Positions 1-12,259 of a stretch of DNA of 64,000 nt are shown piece after piece. Location: positions 65,735,869-65,799,868 of the forward strand of contig NC_046683.1 in NCBI RefSeq assembly GCF_009870125.1, given 5' to 3'. The notes under the pieces are model-generated. The model was not told where the DNA came from and did no database searches. It worked only from the letters and a program-made list of their open reading frames with translations. The DNA comes from Drosophila pseudoobscura. Taxonomy: Eukaryota; Arthropoda; Insecta; Diptera; Drosophilidae. Within the stretch, counting starts at the first letter, position 1, and every line of letters starts with the position of its first letter. The position numbers and the translations under genes are program-made.

Positions 1-49
1 TTTTTCCCATGAAAATGTACCTAATTTTGCCCCGTTTTCCATCCCATAG

Positions 50-1357
50 ATAATTTCTGGAATCTCGAAGGTCAGCACCAAAGGCGCAGGTGGCACCGGC
101 AATGGAGAGTCGAGCAGGTGAGGCGCAACATTCCTTGCATCCATCTATCCATCCAGATCATCCAGAGCATTACCTCCCAGTCCATTATCATTTCCGTGTA
201 CCGTCTACATTTGGGTTTGATTTCTTTCTTTTCGTTTTTGTTTTTCAGAATCAAATAGATAAGGTCAATCCACATAAAATGCACACACGGCTACAATAGA
301 CATACATACATATTAGATAATTCGGTAGAGAAAAAGATTTATAAACTTAAACAGGAATTGTACAAAGCTTTGATTTTAGCCAATTATTTATACTTTCGCC
401 TAGTTAATTTACACAAAGAATTTACTTAATGTACGATAAAAATCAGCAGAAGACGCTGCCTGCACTTGCCGCACCACCCCAGGGCCACAGCCACAGCCAC
501 AGGCACAGCCACGACCATCCAAACATACAAAAGATAATCCCACACTATCGGAACCGTCACACACAAACAAACAAATACCTGACAATTGTGATCACAAGAT
601 ACATATCTATTTTTTAACATTTAACGACATTTACATTTATTTGTGGTAATTTATTCGTCCTTGTTTTCTTTTTACTTGTCGAGAAATAAAACAAAGAATA
701 TTCTCGAGCATGCATCGAGTAACGAACCCAATGTCCATCCAAGAATTTTGTTCAGAATCTCAGGAGTGCAAATCAGTTTCTTTAAACCCCTTGTAACCCT
801 CTTTCGACAGCGGCGGCCATGCCGATGGCAACAACATCGCAGAGGAGATGACCGCCCAAATGGACTTGCATCACCTGGAGGACCAGCAGCAGGCACACGG
901 GCACATGAACACCAAACGTATGGACCTGCAGGAAGTCGCCGACCAGGAGGAGGCACACTTCATTCGGTACGGGCTGCCACCACAGATCGATTCACAGCCC
1001 GAGTTCGAACCAGAGCCGGAGCCATTAACACCACCATCACCGCCGGAGGTGGCCGAGAGCATCATCGGGGAGAACCGTAGGCCTGCGGGGTTCCATCTCA
1101 GCAAGCAGCACACTGGAATGAAGAATCGCTCCTCTGGCGTGGGCATGGCTGTGATGCCCACCAGCAAGATGGAGTTCAACCAGGAGGAGCGCGAGGACTT
1201 CGGCGTGGTCAAGATAAATCGTCCGCCGGGACACAATGGCCACTCGCTGGGCCACGACAACACAGACGCCGTGTCCACGGTGTCCTCCGGCAACGGCGGT
1301 CACCTCACCAACGAGGGCTACAACGATCTTAAGTTCTATCACAACAGATTGTGGTAA
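50..1357 (+). CDS. 3'-terminal two exons of an unrecognised gene (partial)
   Basis: Two exons can be joined. Exon 50-117 follows the acceptor CATCCCATAG and ends at AG|GTGAGG. Exon 811-1357 follows CTTTCGACAG and ends in TAA. The phases agree: AG plus C makes a serine codon. The piece starts IISGISKVSTKGAGG and continues about 200 residues to an end in LKFYHNRLW. It is hydrophilic, with His/Gln-rich and acidic Pro/Glu-rich stretches (PEFEPEPEPLTPPSPPE near the middle) and no visible enzyme motif. The composition would suit a cytoplasmic tail, but no membrane segment lies in the part visible here, and I do not recognise the family. The 5' part lies outside the window. Bases 118-810 are the intron. 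The exon joins are well supported; function is unknown. Confidence 0.75.
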
Positions 1358-1977
1358 GGGAAGGAAGACGGCCCCCATCTCGGATCTTTTGTACGTGGCA
1401 TATTAAGCATAATCAAGCAGATTTAACCAACAATTTAGAGAGTTAGCATGTACTACTTAACCAGGCCTAGGCAAAACACAACCTACTACACAAACCACAA
1501 CCAGACGGTTCCTGTACTTCAGTTCGATCATTTTGTTGTGAGCTTCTTCAATGTTTTGTTGAATCGTTCATTTGTTACAAGCCTCGCACCCGGAACAGCA
1601 ACGTATCCGTTTCCGTATCCGTAATTTATAGCGTCACAATACAATACAATGTTAACAATAGCGAAATGTATGTAGAATAATTTCCGTCAGCACTAATTTA
1701 GAAAATGATTTTTTTTTTTTTTTTTAAACTCTCGATTTGTAGTAGCAGTCATGTATACTGAACCATATTTTACGGCTATAATCTCAATTGGGGTCCAGTC
1801 ACATAATTCAACCCAATGTGTGTATCTTCCAATTGCAGCAAACGTGAATATTACGAGCAACTATATGGCGACTATATGCTATAACCAACCGCCCCCCGCC
1901 CCTCCCCCCAAAATATATAATCTCTAATCAACATTCCCGAATGAAAATTTGTCTTAAATTTTAGTTAATAGCGCCCA

Positions 1978-1983
1978 AATAAA
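1978..1983 (+). terminator. Poly(A) signal of the left-edge gene
   Basis: AATAAA lies about 620 bp after the stop codon of the left-edge gene, in AT-rich sequence. It is only about 215 bp from the stop codon of the convergent CFIm25 gene, so the two 3' ends probably lie close together or overlap. Confidence 0.55.
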
Positions 1984-2199
1984 GCACAATTTTTATCGAT
2001 TCTATTTGCCGAGTAGAGGACCAAGGCTTTCCATTTTATCTGCAAGACAATTATGTACGATTACACACACGCATGAAATGGAAATCTACGGGCAGATCTG
2101 AGGTGCTGAGAAATCTTTAAAGTAGAGCTATCGTTGGTGTTGCAGGTGCTGCTGATCTAATCTAGTACTGGACATAGAATCCATCCGCCTGGCCTTCCT

Positions 2200-4426
<2,227 letters not shown>

Positions 4427-4634
4427 TTTGTTATACACACAACCGCCCGCCAAGGAATTGGTTAAAAGTACGATGCGATCACCGAAATCAAGGGTTTCAC
4501 GATGGGAAATAGTTTCCCAACAATTGCACTATAGTTTAGTTGGTGCCTATTGCTTTAATTGTAAAATTAGCCGCGGTTTTCAATGATTTTTTTATGTCCA
4601 GCGTATTGCAAAAAAAAAATTCACGCCGGCCGCG

Positions 4635-5250
4635 CTTATCGATAAAACATACCGTCCGACCCTCAGAAATATACCCAAATATACCGTCTCATTTTCAAAA
4701 TATACCGTAAATATACTGACGAATTCCAGATCTATTTTACATATTCCTCGGTTTTGATATTCCGACGAATATTACTAGCTAAATAGAGCCCAAATAATAT
4801 TATACGATTAGTGAATAAATTTTCTACCTGTCTGGCTTATTTTGCATTTGCTTTTATTGGATATTGTCTAAAAAAGGCTTAGCGAAATAGGTAAAAAAAA
4901 GAGATTTTAGCGAAATAGGTCACACAAAAAAAAAACGAAAGAGGATAGTCGTTCATATTGTTCAATTTGTACATTCCGTTGAATAATTCTGGCTAACTAA
5001 AACCCTTAGTTCTGTCCATACAATTGTACCCGACTAATTAATCAATTGTCTATTTGACTGGCTTCTTTAAGAATGTTTCTAAAAAAGGTTTTAGCGAAAA
5101 AGGTCAAAAAGGTGAGTAATCATTCCTATTGCTCAATTTTGATCCGTTGAATAATGCTGGCTAACTAAGACACTTAGTTCTGTCCACATGGTCTTAGACA
5201 ATTTATGAAAACATTTTCTCCAAGATAAGAAAATTTAAATATTGTATTGT
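4635..5250 (-). repeat. Promoter-linked dispersed repeat, copy 1
   Basis: This 616-bp block, read on the minus strand, matches the ends of the blocks at 17380-18880 and 62180-63010. Shared landmarks, in minus-strand order, are a GGTTTTAGTTAG-like word, CAATAAAAGC, GTAGAAAATTTATTCA, CGGAATATCAAAA, GAGGAATATG, CGTCAGTATATTTACGG, repeated GGTATATTT, GAGGGTCGGACGGTAT and finally TATCGATAAG. An internal duplication is visible: CTGGCTAACTAA at 4989 recurs at 5157, a 168-bp spacing. The DRE end faces the CFIm25 start codon. No coding capacity is seen. It could be a MITE or Helitron-like element or a spread promoter module; I cannot name the family. Confidence 0.8.
4637..4644 (-). promoter_or_regulatory. 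DRE (TATCGATA) upstream of CFIm25
   Basis: Perfect TATCGATA, the DREF-binding element of Drosophila housekeeping promoters, about 210 bp upstream of the CFIm25 ATG. It is followed upstream by several GGTATATTT-like words and an AAATATACTGACG word that fits the Drosophila core-promoter motif KTYRGTATWTTT. No TATA box is evident in the right position. Confidence 0.55.
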
Positions 5251-5266
5251 ATTTACGCCGGCCGCG

Positions 5267-5910
5267 AATAGGGTTGCAACCGGTGTAGGGTTTATTTAAA
5301 AAATGTGAAGGAATATGTTAGTAATTTCTGAAGACGATATTGTATATACGATATCGATACACTAGGGCTGCGACATACGTCTTTGCGTGTTGCCAGAGAC
5401 GCAGTTTTTATTTTAATGGGGGTTAGGCATAGGAGCCCAGTGGCCAGTGGCAACAATGCGAACGTCTATTCGAAATATTCGATTATTCTTTTTCATTTTC
5501 TGCCTAACAGCTTAGCTATCTCCACTAAAAGCAAAAGAAAATAGCAGAGCAAAATTGAATTTTGGCGCGAAAAAATTATGGCTAAGGCAAAAGGTGAAAA
5601 TATGCAAAATAATCCTTACAAAAAATACTTTAAACCACATAATTGTATCCATCCATCCAATGGATAATACAATTTTATGAGCCCCTGAAGCCATAAAGGT
5701 TCTGCTGGATATATGGAGATGATCATCGATGATTTTCTTGCTGTGAGGAAGAACTCGCACAAGATCTACGTAGAAATGTCAGAAAACAATATATAAAAAT
5801 GAGCCACAAGTTTCTCCGTAATTTTATTAATTTCCAAAAACAGCTATTCTCAAGTCGCAAAAACCTGCGTCTGGCAATGAAAACGCTTATTCTTCGTCAT
5901 TGCGTCCATT
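5267..5910. other. Intergenic stretch without a recognised gene
   Basis: AT-rich spacer between the CFIm25 promoter repeat and the PIH1 gene promoter. A TATCGATA lies at about 5352-5359, in ATATCGATACACTAGGGC. Short open frames show no recognisable protein. Nothing else is seen. Confidence 0.5.
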
Positions 5911-5914
5911 CCGA

Positions 5915-6095
5915 TATCGATAGAAAACGCGAGGTGGTGTGAAAGGGCTATCAACAAATCCTAGTTTTTTGTTTATGTTGGGACGTTGTCGGAAAATTCG
6001 GCTGGCTGTTTTCCCGTTTCCCGTCTCCCTCTGCCATGAAAAGCTGCTAAAAAGGCTAAATATAAAAATCAGCGCAGCGCGGCCAGACCAACAGT
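5915..6095 (+). promoter_or_regulatory. Probable promoter of the PIH1-domain gene
   Basis: TATCGATA at 5915-5922 is a perfect DRE. TATAAAAA at 6061-6068 lies about 30 bp before ACAGTC (about 6090-6095), which resembles an arthropod initiator. The coding start is at 6828, so a 5' UTR of about 730 bp, possibly with an intron, is implied. The start site is an inference. Confidence 0.4.
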
Positions 6096-6827
6096 CCGCT
6101 CTTCGCTCGGTGCATTGTTTTTCTAGTCGATAGAAAATATGTGAGTCGAGACAGGAACGCAGCAGAAACGCATCTCGTGTCTGTGTGTATATGTATATGT
6201 ACAACGGTGCGCCTGTGTTTTCATTTGTGTGAGTGCCTGGTACATGGGAAAATCATTATTATAAATGAAAACTGGTGAAATGTGTAAGTGCAGCATTGAA
6301 AATGCAACAGCAAGTTGCCGTCGCTTTGAACTTTTCCATTTTCATGTGCTCTTTTCATCTTCTTTTCTTCCCCTCGACCGCGGTGGCCAGACGACAACCA
6401 ACTCCCACTTGTACATGTGCGGGGTGCGCAGTGAAGAAGGGTGTTTACCTCTGTCCGATTTCCTGTGTGTATGAGTGCATGTGTGTGTGTGCGTGCCAGA
6501 TAAAGACTTGAATTTCTGTTGGTTTTTTCCGTCCGTCGGAGGATATTAGTGTCGGACGGGAGGAGCCGCAAATGCGTAATATGCTTGCATATCCATTAAT
6601 TGCGCAAAAGGTCAAAAGTTAGGCACAACGAAATGTGGTAGGGACTATTTGGTCGGTGGGACGGACGGGGCCAGAGACAAAGAGGACGACGAATTCTGCT
6701 GGGTGAATTCGCCGTGCGGCGAATTCGGGTGGAAACGACCCCACACACACAAAAGCAGAAAAGGAGCAAAGGACATCACCGAACTAAATAGAACTGAAGA
6801 CTGTCGACGGCCCACAAATTGATAATT

Positions 6828-8534
6828 ATGTCAGCGGCGGAACTTGAGGCGGAAGCTGCCGCCCAGGAACAGCAGCCCGAGCAGCACAGCAGCAGCGAAC
6901 CCCACAGCGAACAAACGAACACTGCCAGCGAGGAGACTTTAAGCACAGCCACAAACAACTACAACAACAATGTGGACATTGACCAGCAGCTGCAGCAACA
7001 CGCCCAGATGCAACAGCAGCAACAGGAGGGGGACAACGGCCTGGCCGGGCTGGGCCTAAGCCTGATGCAGAACTCGCCACCGCCGCACAGCTATCGCCAT
7101 TCACGAGCCTATCGCCACTTCAAGAACCCGCCGCAGCCGCACATGTGCATCCGCACCACCACGGAGACGGGCGAGGAGCTGTTCATCAACGTCCTTAGCT
7201 GGACGCGCATTGTGATACCGCAGGAGCCCAGTGATCCCATACCCCTATACGGAGGCATGCGCGTGAGTTAACATTGCAGCTCCATGTGCCTCTTTGTAGA
7301 CCATATACTCTTTCAATTTCAGGTGCCGCCTGGCAGCCCGCGTAGTCCACCCATTGTCTTTGCGGTGATGGCCAATCCAGAGGTCCTCAAGGACTCTGGG
7401 CGCCACAGCAAAGATCCAGAGGAGCGACGCGCAATGGTTGAGCTAATGTGCGACTTCGTGGAGGCTATGAATCCCGGCGTGAAACTAGTCAGGTTCTGTC
7501 TAAGGATATCCATTCGTATACAATATGTAAACTAACTCCTTAACCTTTCCCCCTATAGAAATGCCGTCATACTCAAAGATCGGGACATTTCCGGCGAGCT
7601 GAAAGATGTCTGGAATGCCGTACAGGCCCAGCGGGACCGCGAGCGTGAGGAGCAAATGCTGCAGCAGCGACAGCAGCAGCACTACCAGAACATCACCACA
7701 CAGCAAATGTTTCCCAAATCGCCGGATGCGGCACGAGCTGCCAGTGCCGGCGCCGGGTTGAACGAGGCCAGCTCTCCACCGGCTCACATTGGAGAGCCGC
7801 TGATGGCAGAGCATGGTAATGCCAATGGCATCACATTGGCAGTGTTTGCCCAGCAGCTGGACAACAAGGTGGCCAGCGAGCAGACAGAACAGCAGCAGCA
7901 GCAGCACGTGGAGTCGCTGGCAACCATTGAGGATGCCTGTGTGGATCAGACGGACGCTGGAGGCAGTGGCTCAGTTGCTAATACGAATGGTTCAACGACT
8001 GCCATGGACAGTCAGCAAGCGGCGGAAGCCGAGCCAGAGGTTAAGATGTCCGCACACGTGGCCACCAATGGAGCCGGCACTCCCACAACAAGCTCTTCAA
8101 CGCTCACGCCAGCTGCCACGCCACCAGTTGTAGCCGCAGCTGCACCCACACCCACACCTGTAGCAGCTGCTCCAGCGAAGAAGGAAAAACTTGGAGGCTT
8201 CCTGCCCAACGGCTGCATCTTCCCGCGCTTCAAGAACAACAAGCACAAGGACAAGGACAGCAGTCACAAGGAGGGCAAGAGCAAAGAGAAGACCCTTCTG
8301 AATGCCCTCAAGAAGAGCAAGGAGAAGAAGGTCGCCCCCAGCGAGCAGGCGGCTGGCGAGAAGGCGGCCGCCTCATCGGACAATGGCACCACGCAGTACG
8401 AGAAGAACTGCATCAACAATCTGGAGTGTGAGGTGCAGAAGCTGGATCTGAACGGCAGCAACAACGACACCAATATGTTCATTAAGCTAAAAGTGTCCTC
8501 GGCCAGTGCCACAGCGGCTGCCGCGGCCAAGTAG
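6828..8534 (+). CDS. PIH1-domain protein
   Basis: Three coding exons, 6828-7262, 7323-7492 and 7559-8534, join in phase with GT-AG introns of 60 and 66 bp to give 526 residues. Residues 1-90 are Gln/Glu/Ala-rich. A PIH1-type domain follows, from about residue 98 (HFKNPPQPHMCIRTTTETG), running through the conserved VPPGSPRSPPIVFAVMANP and the helical DPEERRAMVELMCDFVEAMNPG, to about 210 (AVILKDRDISGELKDVW). PIH1 proteins act as HSP90 co-chaperones in assembling R2TP clients, snoRNPs or axonemal dyneins; which one applies here cannot be told. The C-terminal 300 residues are low-complexity: Gln runs, Ala/Pro-rich, then a Lys-rich stretch at about 405-450 and an Ala-rich end. The ATG at 6828 was preferred to the upstream in-frame TTG. 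The D. melanogaster orthologue may be CG4022, but I am not certain and leave the symbol empty. Confidence 0.85.
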
Positions 8535-8897
8535 GCGGAGGAGGGGTAAAGATGCTGATTTATACTCGAACATTTTGTAGGTAAGTTGGAGTGGGGAAAA
8601 GGAGGGATACCCAAGCCCAGGCACTCAGAAGCGTAGTGGATAGTGGTGGCTCCACACCGTAGGGATCACCCTCTGGAGGGAGAGAAGACAGAGAGATCGA
8701 GATTCAGGGTCTGTAGGAGTCACTGTTGTAGCACGTAGGGTTAGAGTCGTGTAGCATATACAAGATTTATATATACAGAATACGTTTATATATATACAAC
8801 ACACATATACACAAGTTGAATCGGTCAATTTTTGGATACAAATCCAGCCGCAGACTCGAAAAGAACCAGAACAGAACTACTCGTAGAACAGTTGTGC

Positions 8898-8941
8898 CAT
8901 GCTCCCCATGCTCCCTATGCTCCCGATGCTCCCCATGCTCA
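8898..8941. repeat. 9-bp tandem repeat (CCATGCTCC), about 5 units
   Basis: The unit CCATGCTCC, with single-base variants at the same position, is repeated head to tail five times in the 3' region of the PIH1 gene. Confidence 0.85.
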
Positions 8942-9426
8942 TAGACATACAAATATAGACGATGACATTCACTCGCAGAATCTTCCCAGAATCGGCATTT
9001 AACTGAGAAATGATAAACGTATTTATATAGTTCAATATACAGATGTTTGCCTTATATACAATATGTCCCCAAAAAGAGAGAGACAGAGAGAGATAGAGAG
9101 AGAGAGCTAGAGAGCGACAAGAACCTAAAACCACACAACAAATACAACATCAAGAAAAAAGAATCAATGTATTTAAGCACACATTTAGGGACTGCATTGA
9201 TGCCATGGCAATCGTCAAATGTAACTCATACGCCAAATGAATATCAATCGCACTCACTCCACCACCACCAACCCAAACACATCTTAGACTAAAAGGTATA
9301 TCTATGCTAATCTAAACCCATTCCTCCATTTGTCAAATCCAATCTTGGAATTCCCAATGTGCATCCATCTTGTGAAAGTATTACAAATCTTCTTTGATCT
9401 CCGCGCTTTGAAGTTGAGGGGGGAGT

Positions 9427-9481
9427 ACGACCTGCGATCGACGACCTACGACCCACGACCTCGACCTACGACCTACGACCT
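9427..9481. repeat. 7-bp tandem repeat (CTACGAC), imperfect
   Basis: Imperfect tandem copies of ACGACCT/CTACGAC fill about 55 bp in the 3' region of the PIH1 gene. Some unit lengths vary, consistent with slippage. Confidence 0.8.
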
Positions 9482-10577
9482 GTGGAGGCTTGCCCGCCGC
9501 TGCTGCTACGGCTGCTCCTGCGGCTCAATGAGAAACAACTAACTTATGTACCTTAATTGTATACCCGAACACAGAAGAAGTATAGTATACCAATCCGCAG
9601 AGTCGCTAATATGTCTTACATAACTTTTGTTAAAGTTTAACTTTTAACTTCTTGGTACTACTTGTATGACCTTCTTTTATAATTTGTTTAAGTTTTGTGC
9701 ATGCTGCTGCTGTCGTTTAACTTTTTAGCTGTATTTTAATTGTTTGTTTTTCTAACCCATCACAAAAAAAAGAACAAAAAAAAGAAACACCCAATCCCTC
9801 AACTTCAAAGGAAGCCAGCCATTCATGCATTCACCCCATCATCACATCTGAAATAAAGAAAAAACTAGAAATTCGAATAAATATTCGGTAAACTCAACTG
9901 AAAGGAAAAAGTAAATGTTTCAACTGCAATATCGGACTGAACAATGCTGCCATATAAAAATATATACACACATATTTATATGCAAAACGAAACGAATGAC
10001 TCTTTTGTATATTTCCCATAGATGAGGGAAATTTCAATTGTGATCCAATCGAAAATCAAATTTTGTTTCCACATCGAAAGAAATACACCATGTATACCGA
10101 ATGAAATATAATTTTGTTTGAAATGAATCGAAGAATCTTGAGCAGAAAACGATTTTCTCCTTTTGGGTTTTGTTCTTTTGAGAGTCTCTCTATTCCTTTG
10201 TTCGTTAAGGTGTGCCATACAGTAAAAGTGTATGAGAACTAATCAAAATCGATTGCTTTCAATTGGTATTATGTATAGAGTTTAGAGTAGAGTTTCCTGA
10301 CTTCCGCGGGAGTCTTCTGAAGATGTAGATGTAGATGGAGATGGAGAACGAACCCTAAAGTATATGCTAGTTTTTAACTGGTTGTAAATGAGAAATGCTC
10401 GTGTAAAATTAGTATTAAATCATGGCATGACCATTACAGCAACAGAACACCACAACATCACACTATAATTACAAATTAAAACTTAGTCTAAGTCTAAGAA
10501 AGCAATAATTTTACTTGAAAAGCGGTAAGGAAACGAAACGAAATGGCAAGAAAATTATGGGGTATGGGCGGGTGTGA

Positions 10578-10597
10578 GGGGGGGGGGGGGGGGGGGG
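10578..10597 (+). repeat. Homopolymer run of 20 G
   Basis: Twenty consecutive G between GTGTGA and AGCGCG. Such a run is rare in fly DNA, could fold as a G-quadruplex on this strand, and its length is error-prone in sequencing. Confidence 0.9.
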
Positions 10598-10752
10598 AGC
10601 GCGAAAAGTGCGTGTAAAATGTTGGATAACAATAACAATTCTACAACACAAACAAAAACAAAAACACACTGACACAACTCACACACACACAGAGAAACCA
10701 GCAAAGAAAACACCCACACATTTTTTTATATGTATGTATATGTATATGTAAT

Positions 10753-10758
10753 AATAAA
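10753..10758 (+). terminator. Distal poly(A) signal of the PIH1 gene
   Basis: AATAAA, the last plus-strand signal before the convergent cuticle-protein gene. Its own signal lies only 37 bp further on, on the other strand. Confidence 0.4.
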
Positions 10759-10794
10759 AGATCGTATTTGACAAAAGTGTAGTTTGATCTGCGA

Positions 10795-10800
10795 TTTATT
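10795..10800 (-). terminator. Poly(A) signal of the cuticle-protein gene
   Basis: TTTATT on the plus strand is AATAAA on the minus strand, about 120 bp after the TAG stop of the cuticle-type gene. That is a typical distance. Confidence 0.6.
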
Positions 10801-10921
10801 TCAAGAGAGGTAATAAATAATATCTGATAATATCTGAGATATATGCTGATTGATGAATGCTGCTGCTACTTCCTTCCAGAACTTCCTGTACAAGGCGACC
10901 CAAGGAGCCCGGGGTCCTGGC

Positions 10922-12110
10922 CTACTCGTCCTTGTTGTTGACGGCCCTCAGGCGCTCCAGCTCGGCGCGCTCCTCCTTGTTGCGCAGCAGTGGCACGTTG
11001 TAGTCGAAGGCGTAGAAGAAGCCCTTGGGCTCGCCGGTCTCCTCGGGTCCGGGCACATAGGCGGGCTCCTCGTGCACGTACTCGCGCGTCTCGGCCTCCG
11101 TGGGCTGGTAGCGACCCTCCTGCTGGTACTCGGCGGCGTACGGATCGGGATTGTGGCCAGCGGCGGCGGCCAGCTCACCCCAGAGTCGGAAGTGCTCCTC
11201 CTCGGCCTTGAGGACGGCCGGCGTCTTGGTGGCCGGCAGCTTCAGATGGGCGGGACGATTGTCCTCGACATGGAAGCCGGACTTGTCCGCATAGTAGGTG
11301 GCAACGAAGTCACGGCCATGGGGCTGGACGTACTTGTACGATCCGGTGACCTTGCCGGTCTCGTCGCGCTTCTCGTTCTTGCCCTGGTTCCAGTCCCTGT
11401 AGCCGTACGCGAACTGTCCCAGGCCGTCCTGTCCGTGGTACTGATGGGCGTCGTAGTGCTCCTCCACATACTCCTCGGGATGCTCGATCACACGACCCAT
11501 GTACACGAACTGTCCCTGCTCGTTCCTGGCCTCGGGCAGGGGGTTCTCCCCCGTCTTTGGGGCATACTCGATGTCCCCGATGCCACGCAGCTGGGCGCTG
11601 TTCAAAAACTGTTGCGCCTCCTCGGGCGTGATGTTGATCTTGAAGATGTTCTCGCCGCTGGCGGCTGTGGCCTGAAAGAAGATGTCGATTGAATTGGATT
11701 AACTGTGAGATCAATTTGCCAGCAACGATGGCCAAAAATGATAGATGGCTTGTGCAATGTTATACAATATTAACGACACGCTGCACGATTCTATAGATCA
11801 TCTCCGCCGATGATGTCATTTCTTGGCTTTAGTAACTGATCAAAAAAAAAATACTTGTCTGTGTAACTTGAAGTTAATTTTTTGTTTGCTTGCACATTGT
11901 ACAACTAATATTTGCACTGACATTCGCGGCGGACCGGACACACACGCGGCTGACATTTATGGAGTCACAACCCGGACTTTAATTGAATATATTCAGATCC
12001 CATTCAGCGAAGATCATCTAATCGCGTGTCGTAAATTTCATCTTAATTATGCAAATTCTCTAGGGTGGTCTACTAACCAGCAACAGGGCAGCCAAAATGA
12101 AGCACTTCAT
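10922..12110 (-). CDS. Secreted cuticular protein, divergent Rebers-Riddiford type
   Basis: Exon 1 (12110-12078) is only 11 codons, MKCFILAALLL, then CTG|GTTAGT. After a 406-bp intron, exon 2 (11671-10922) starts after TTCTTTCAG and continues in phase with ATAASGENIFKINITPEE. Total 260 residues. The first 11 residues plus the following Ala-rich start form a normal signal peptide. Around residues 85-145 lies GLGQFAYGYRDWNQGK, a charged stretch, then GSYKYVQPHGRDFVATYYADKSGFHVEDN. This follows the Rebers-Riddiford pattern (G-x-Y-x-Y ... G-F) that binds chitin in cuticle proteins. The tail is Glu/Pro/Tyr-rich and ends NNKDE. The assignment to cuticle is by this pattern; I cannot name the fly gene. 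A TATA box lies in the expected place upstream. The downstream TTG in exon 2 is not needed as a start. Confidence 0.85.
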
Positions 12111-12243
12111 TGTGTTGGGTGTTTGTGGTTTAAATCGAAATATTTGGGGCTTAGATACAATATATCCAGTGGTATCGTTTGGGTTACGTTTTCGCTGTTC
12201 TGCAGTTGGCGCGCTACTAATATCCGAGTAACCCAAGGCACTG

Positions 12244-12251
12244 CTTATATA
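12244..12251 (-). promoter_or_regulatory. TATA box of the cuticle-protein gene
   Basis: On the minus strand GTATATAAGCAG lies about 135 bp before the ATG at 12110. A start site near 12215-12220 would leave a short 5' UTR. A TATA-driven promoter fits a stage-specific cuticle gene. Confidence 0.55.
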
Positions 12252-12259
12252 CTAACTTT

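Larger units (their letters stand above)
4619..5266. repeat. 16-bp direct repeats flanking repeat copy 1
   Basis: ATTCACGCCGGCCGCG at 4619-4634 and ATTTACGCCGGCCGCG at 5251-5266 are the same 16 bases with one mismatch, and they bracket the repeat exactly. They could be a target-site duplication or an old duplicated promoter segment. Their high GC content contrasts with the AT-rich repeat between them. Confidence 0.7.
8535..10780 (+). other. Long 3' UTR / downstream region of the PIH1 gene
   Basis: No further gene is visible on the plus strand. AATAAA signals occur at 9852-9857, 9876-9881 and 10753-10758. The last one would give a 3' UTR of about 2.2 kb, converging on the cuticle-protein gene. 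Small open frames here look like chance. Short tandem repeats at 8898-8941 and 9427-9481 and a G20 run at 10578-10597 are listed separately. Confidence 0.45.

Noticed and set aside
6819-6827. TTG at 6819 as start of the PIH1 protein
   Set aside because: It adds only three residues and a normal ATG follows at 6828; non-ATG starts are not needed.
10850-11692. 280-codon plus-strand open frame over the cuticle gene
   Set aside because: It is the antisense shadow of the GC-rich minus-strand coding exon, with a Leu/Val/Gly-rich composition typical of such shadows. The minus strand has splice sites, a TATA box and a poly(A) signal.
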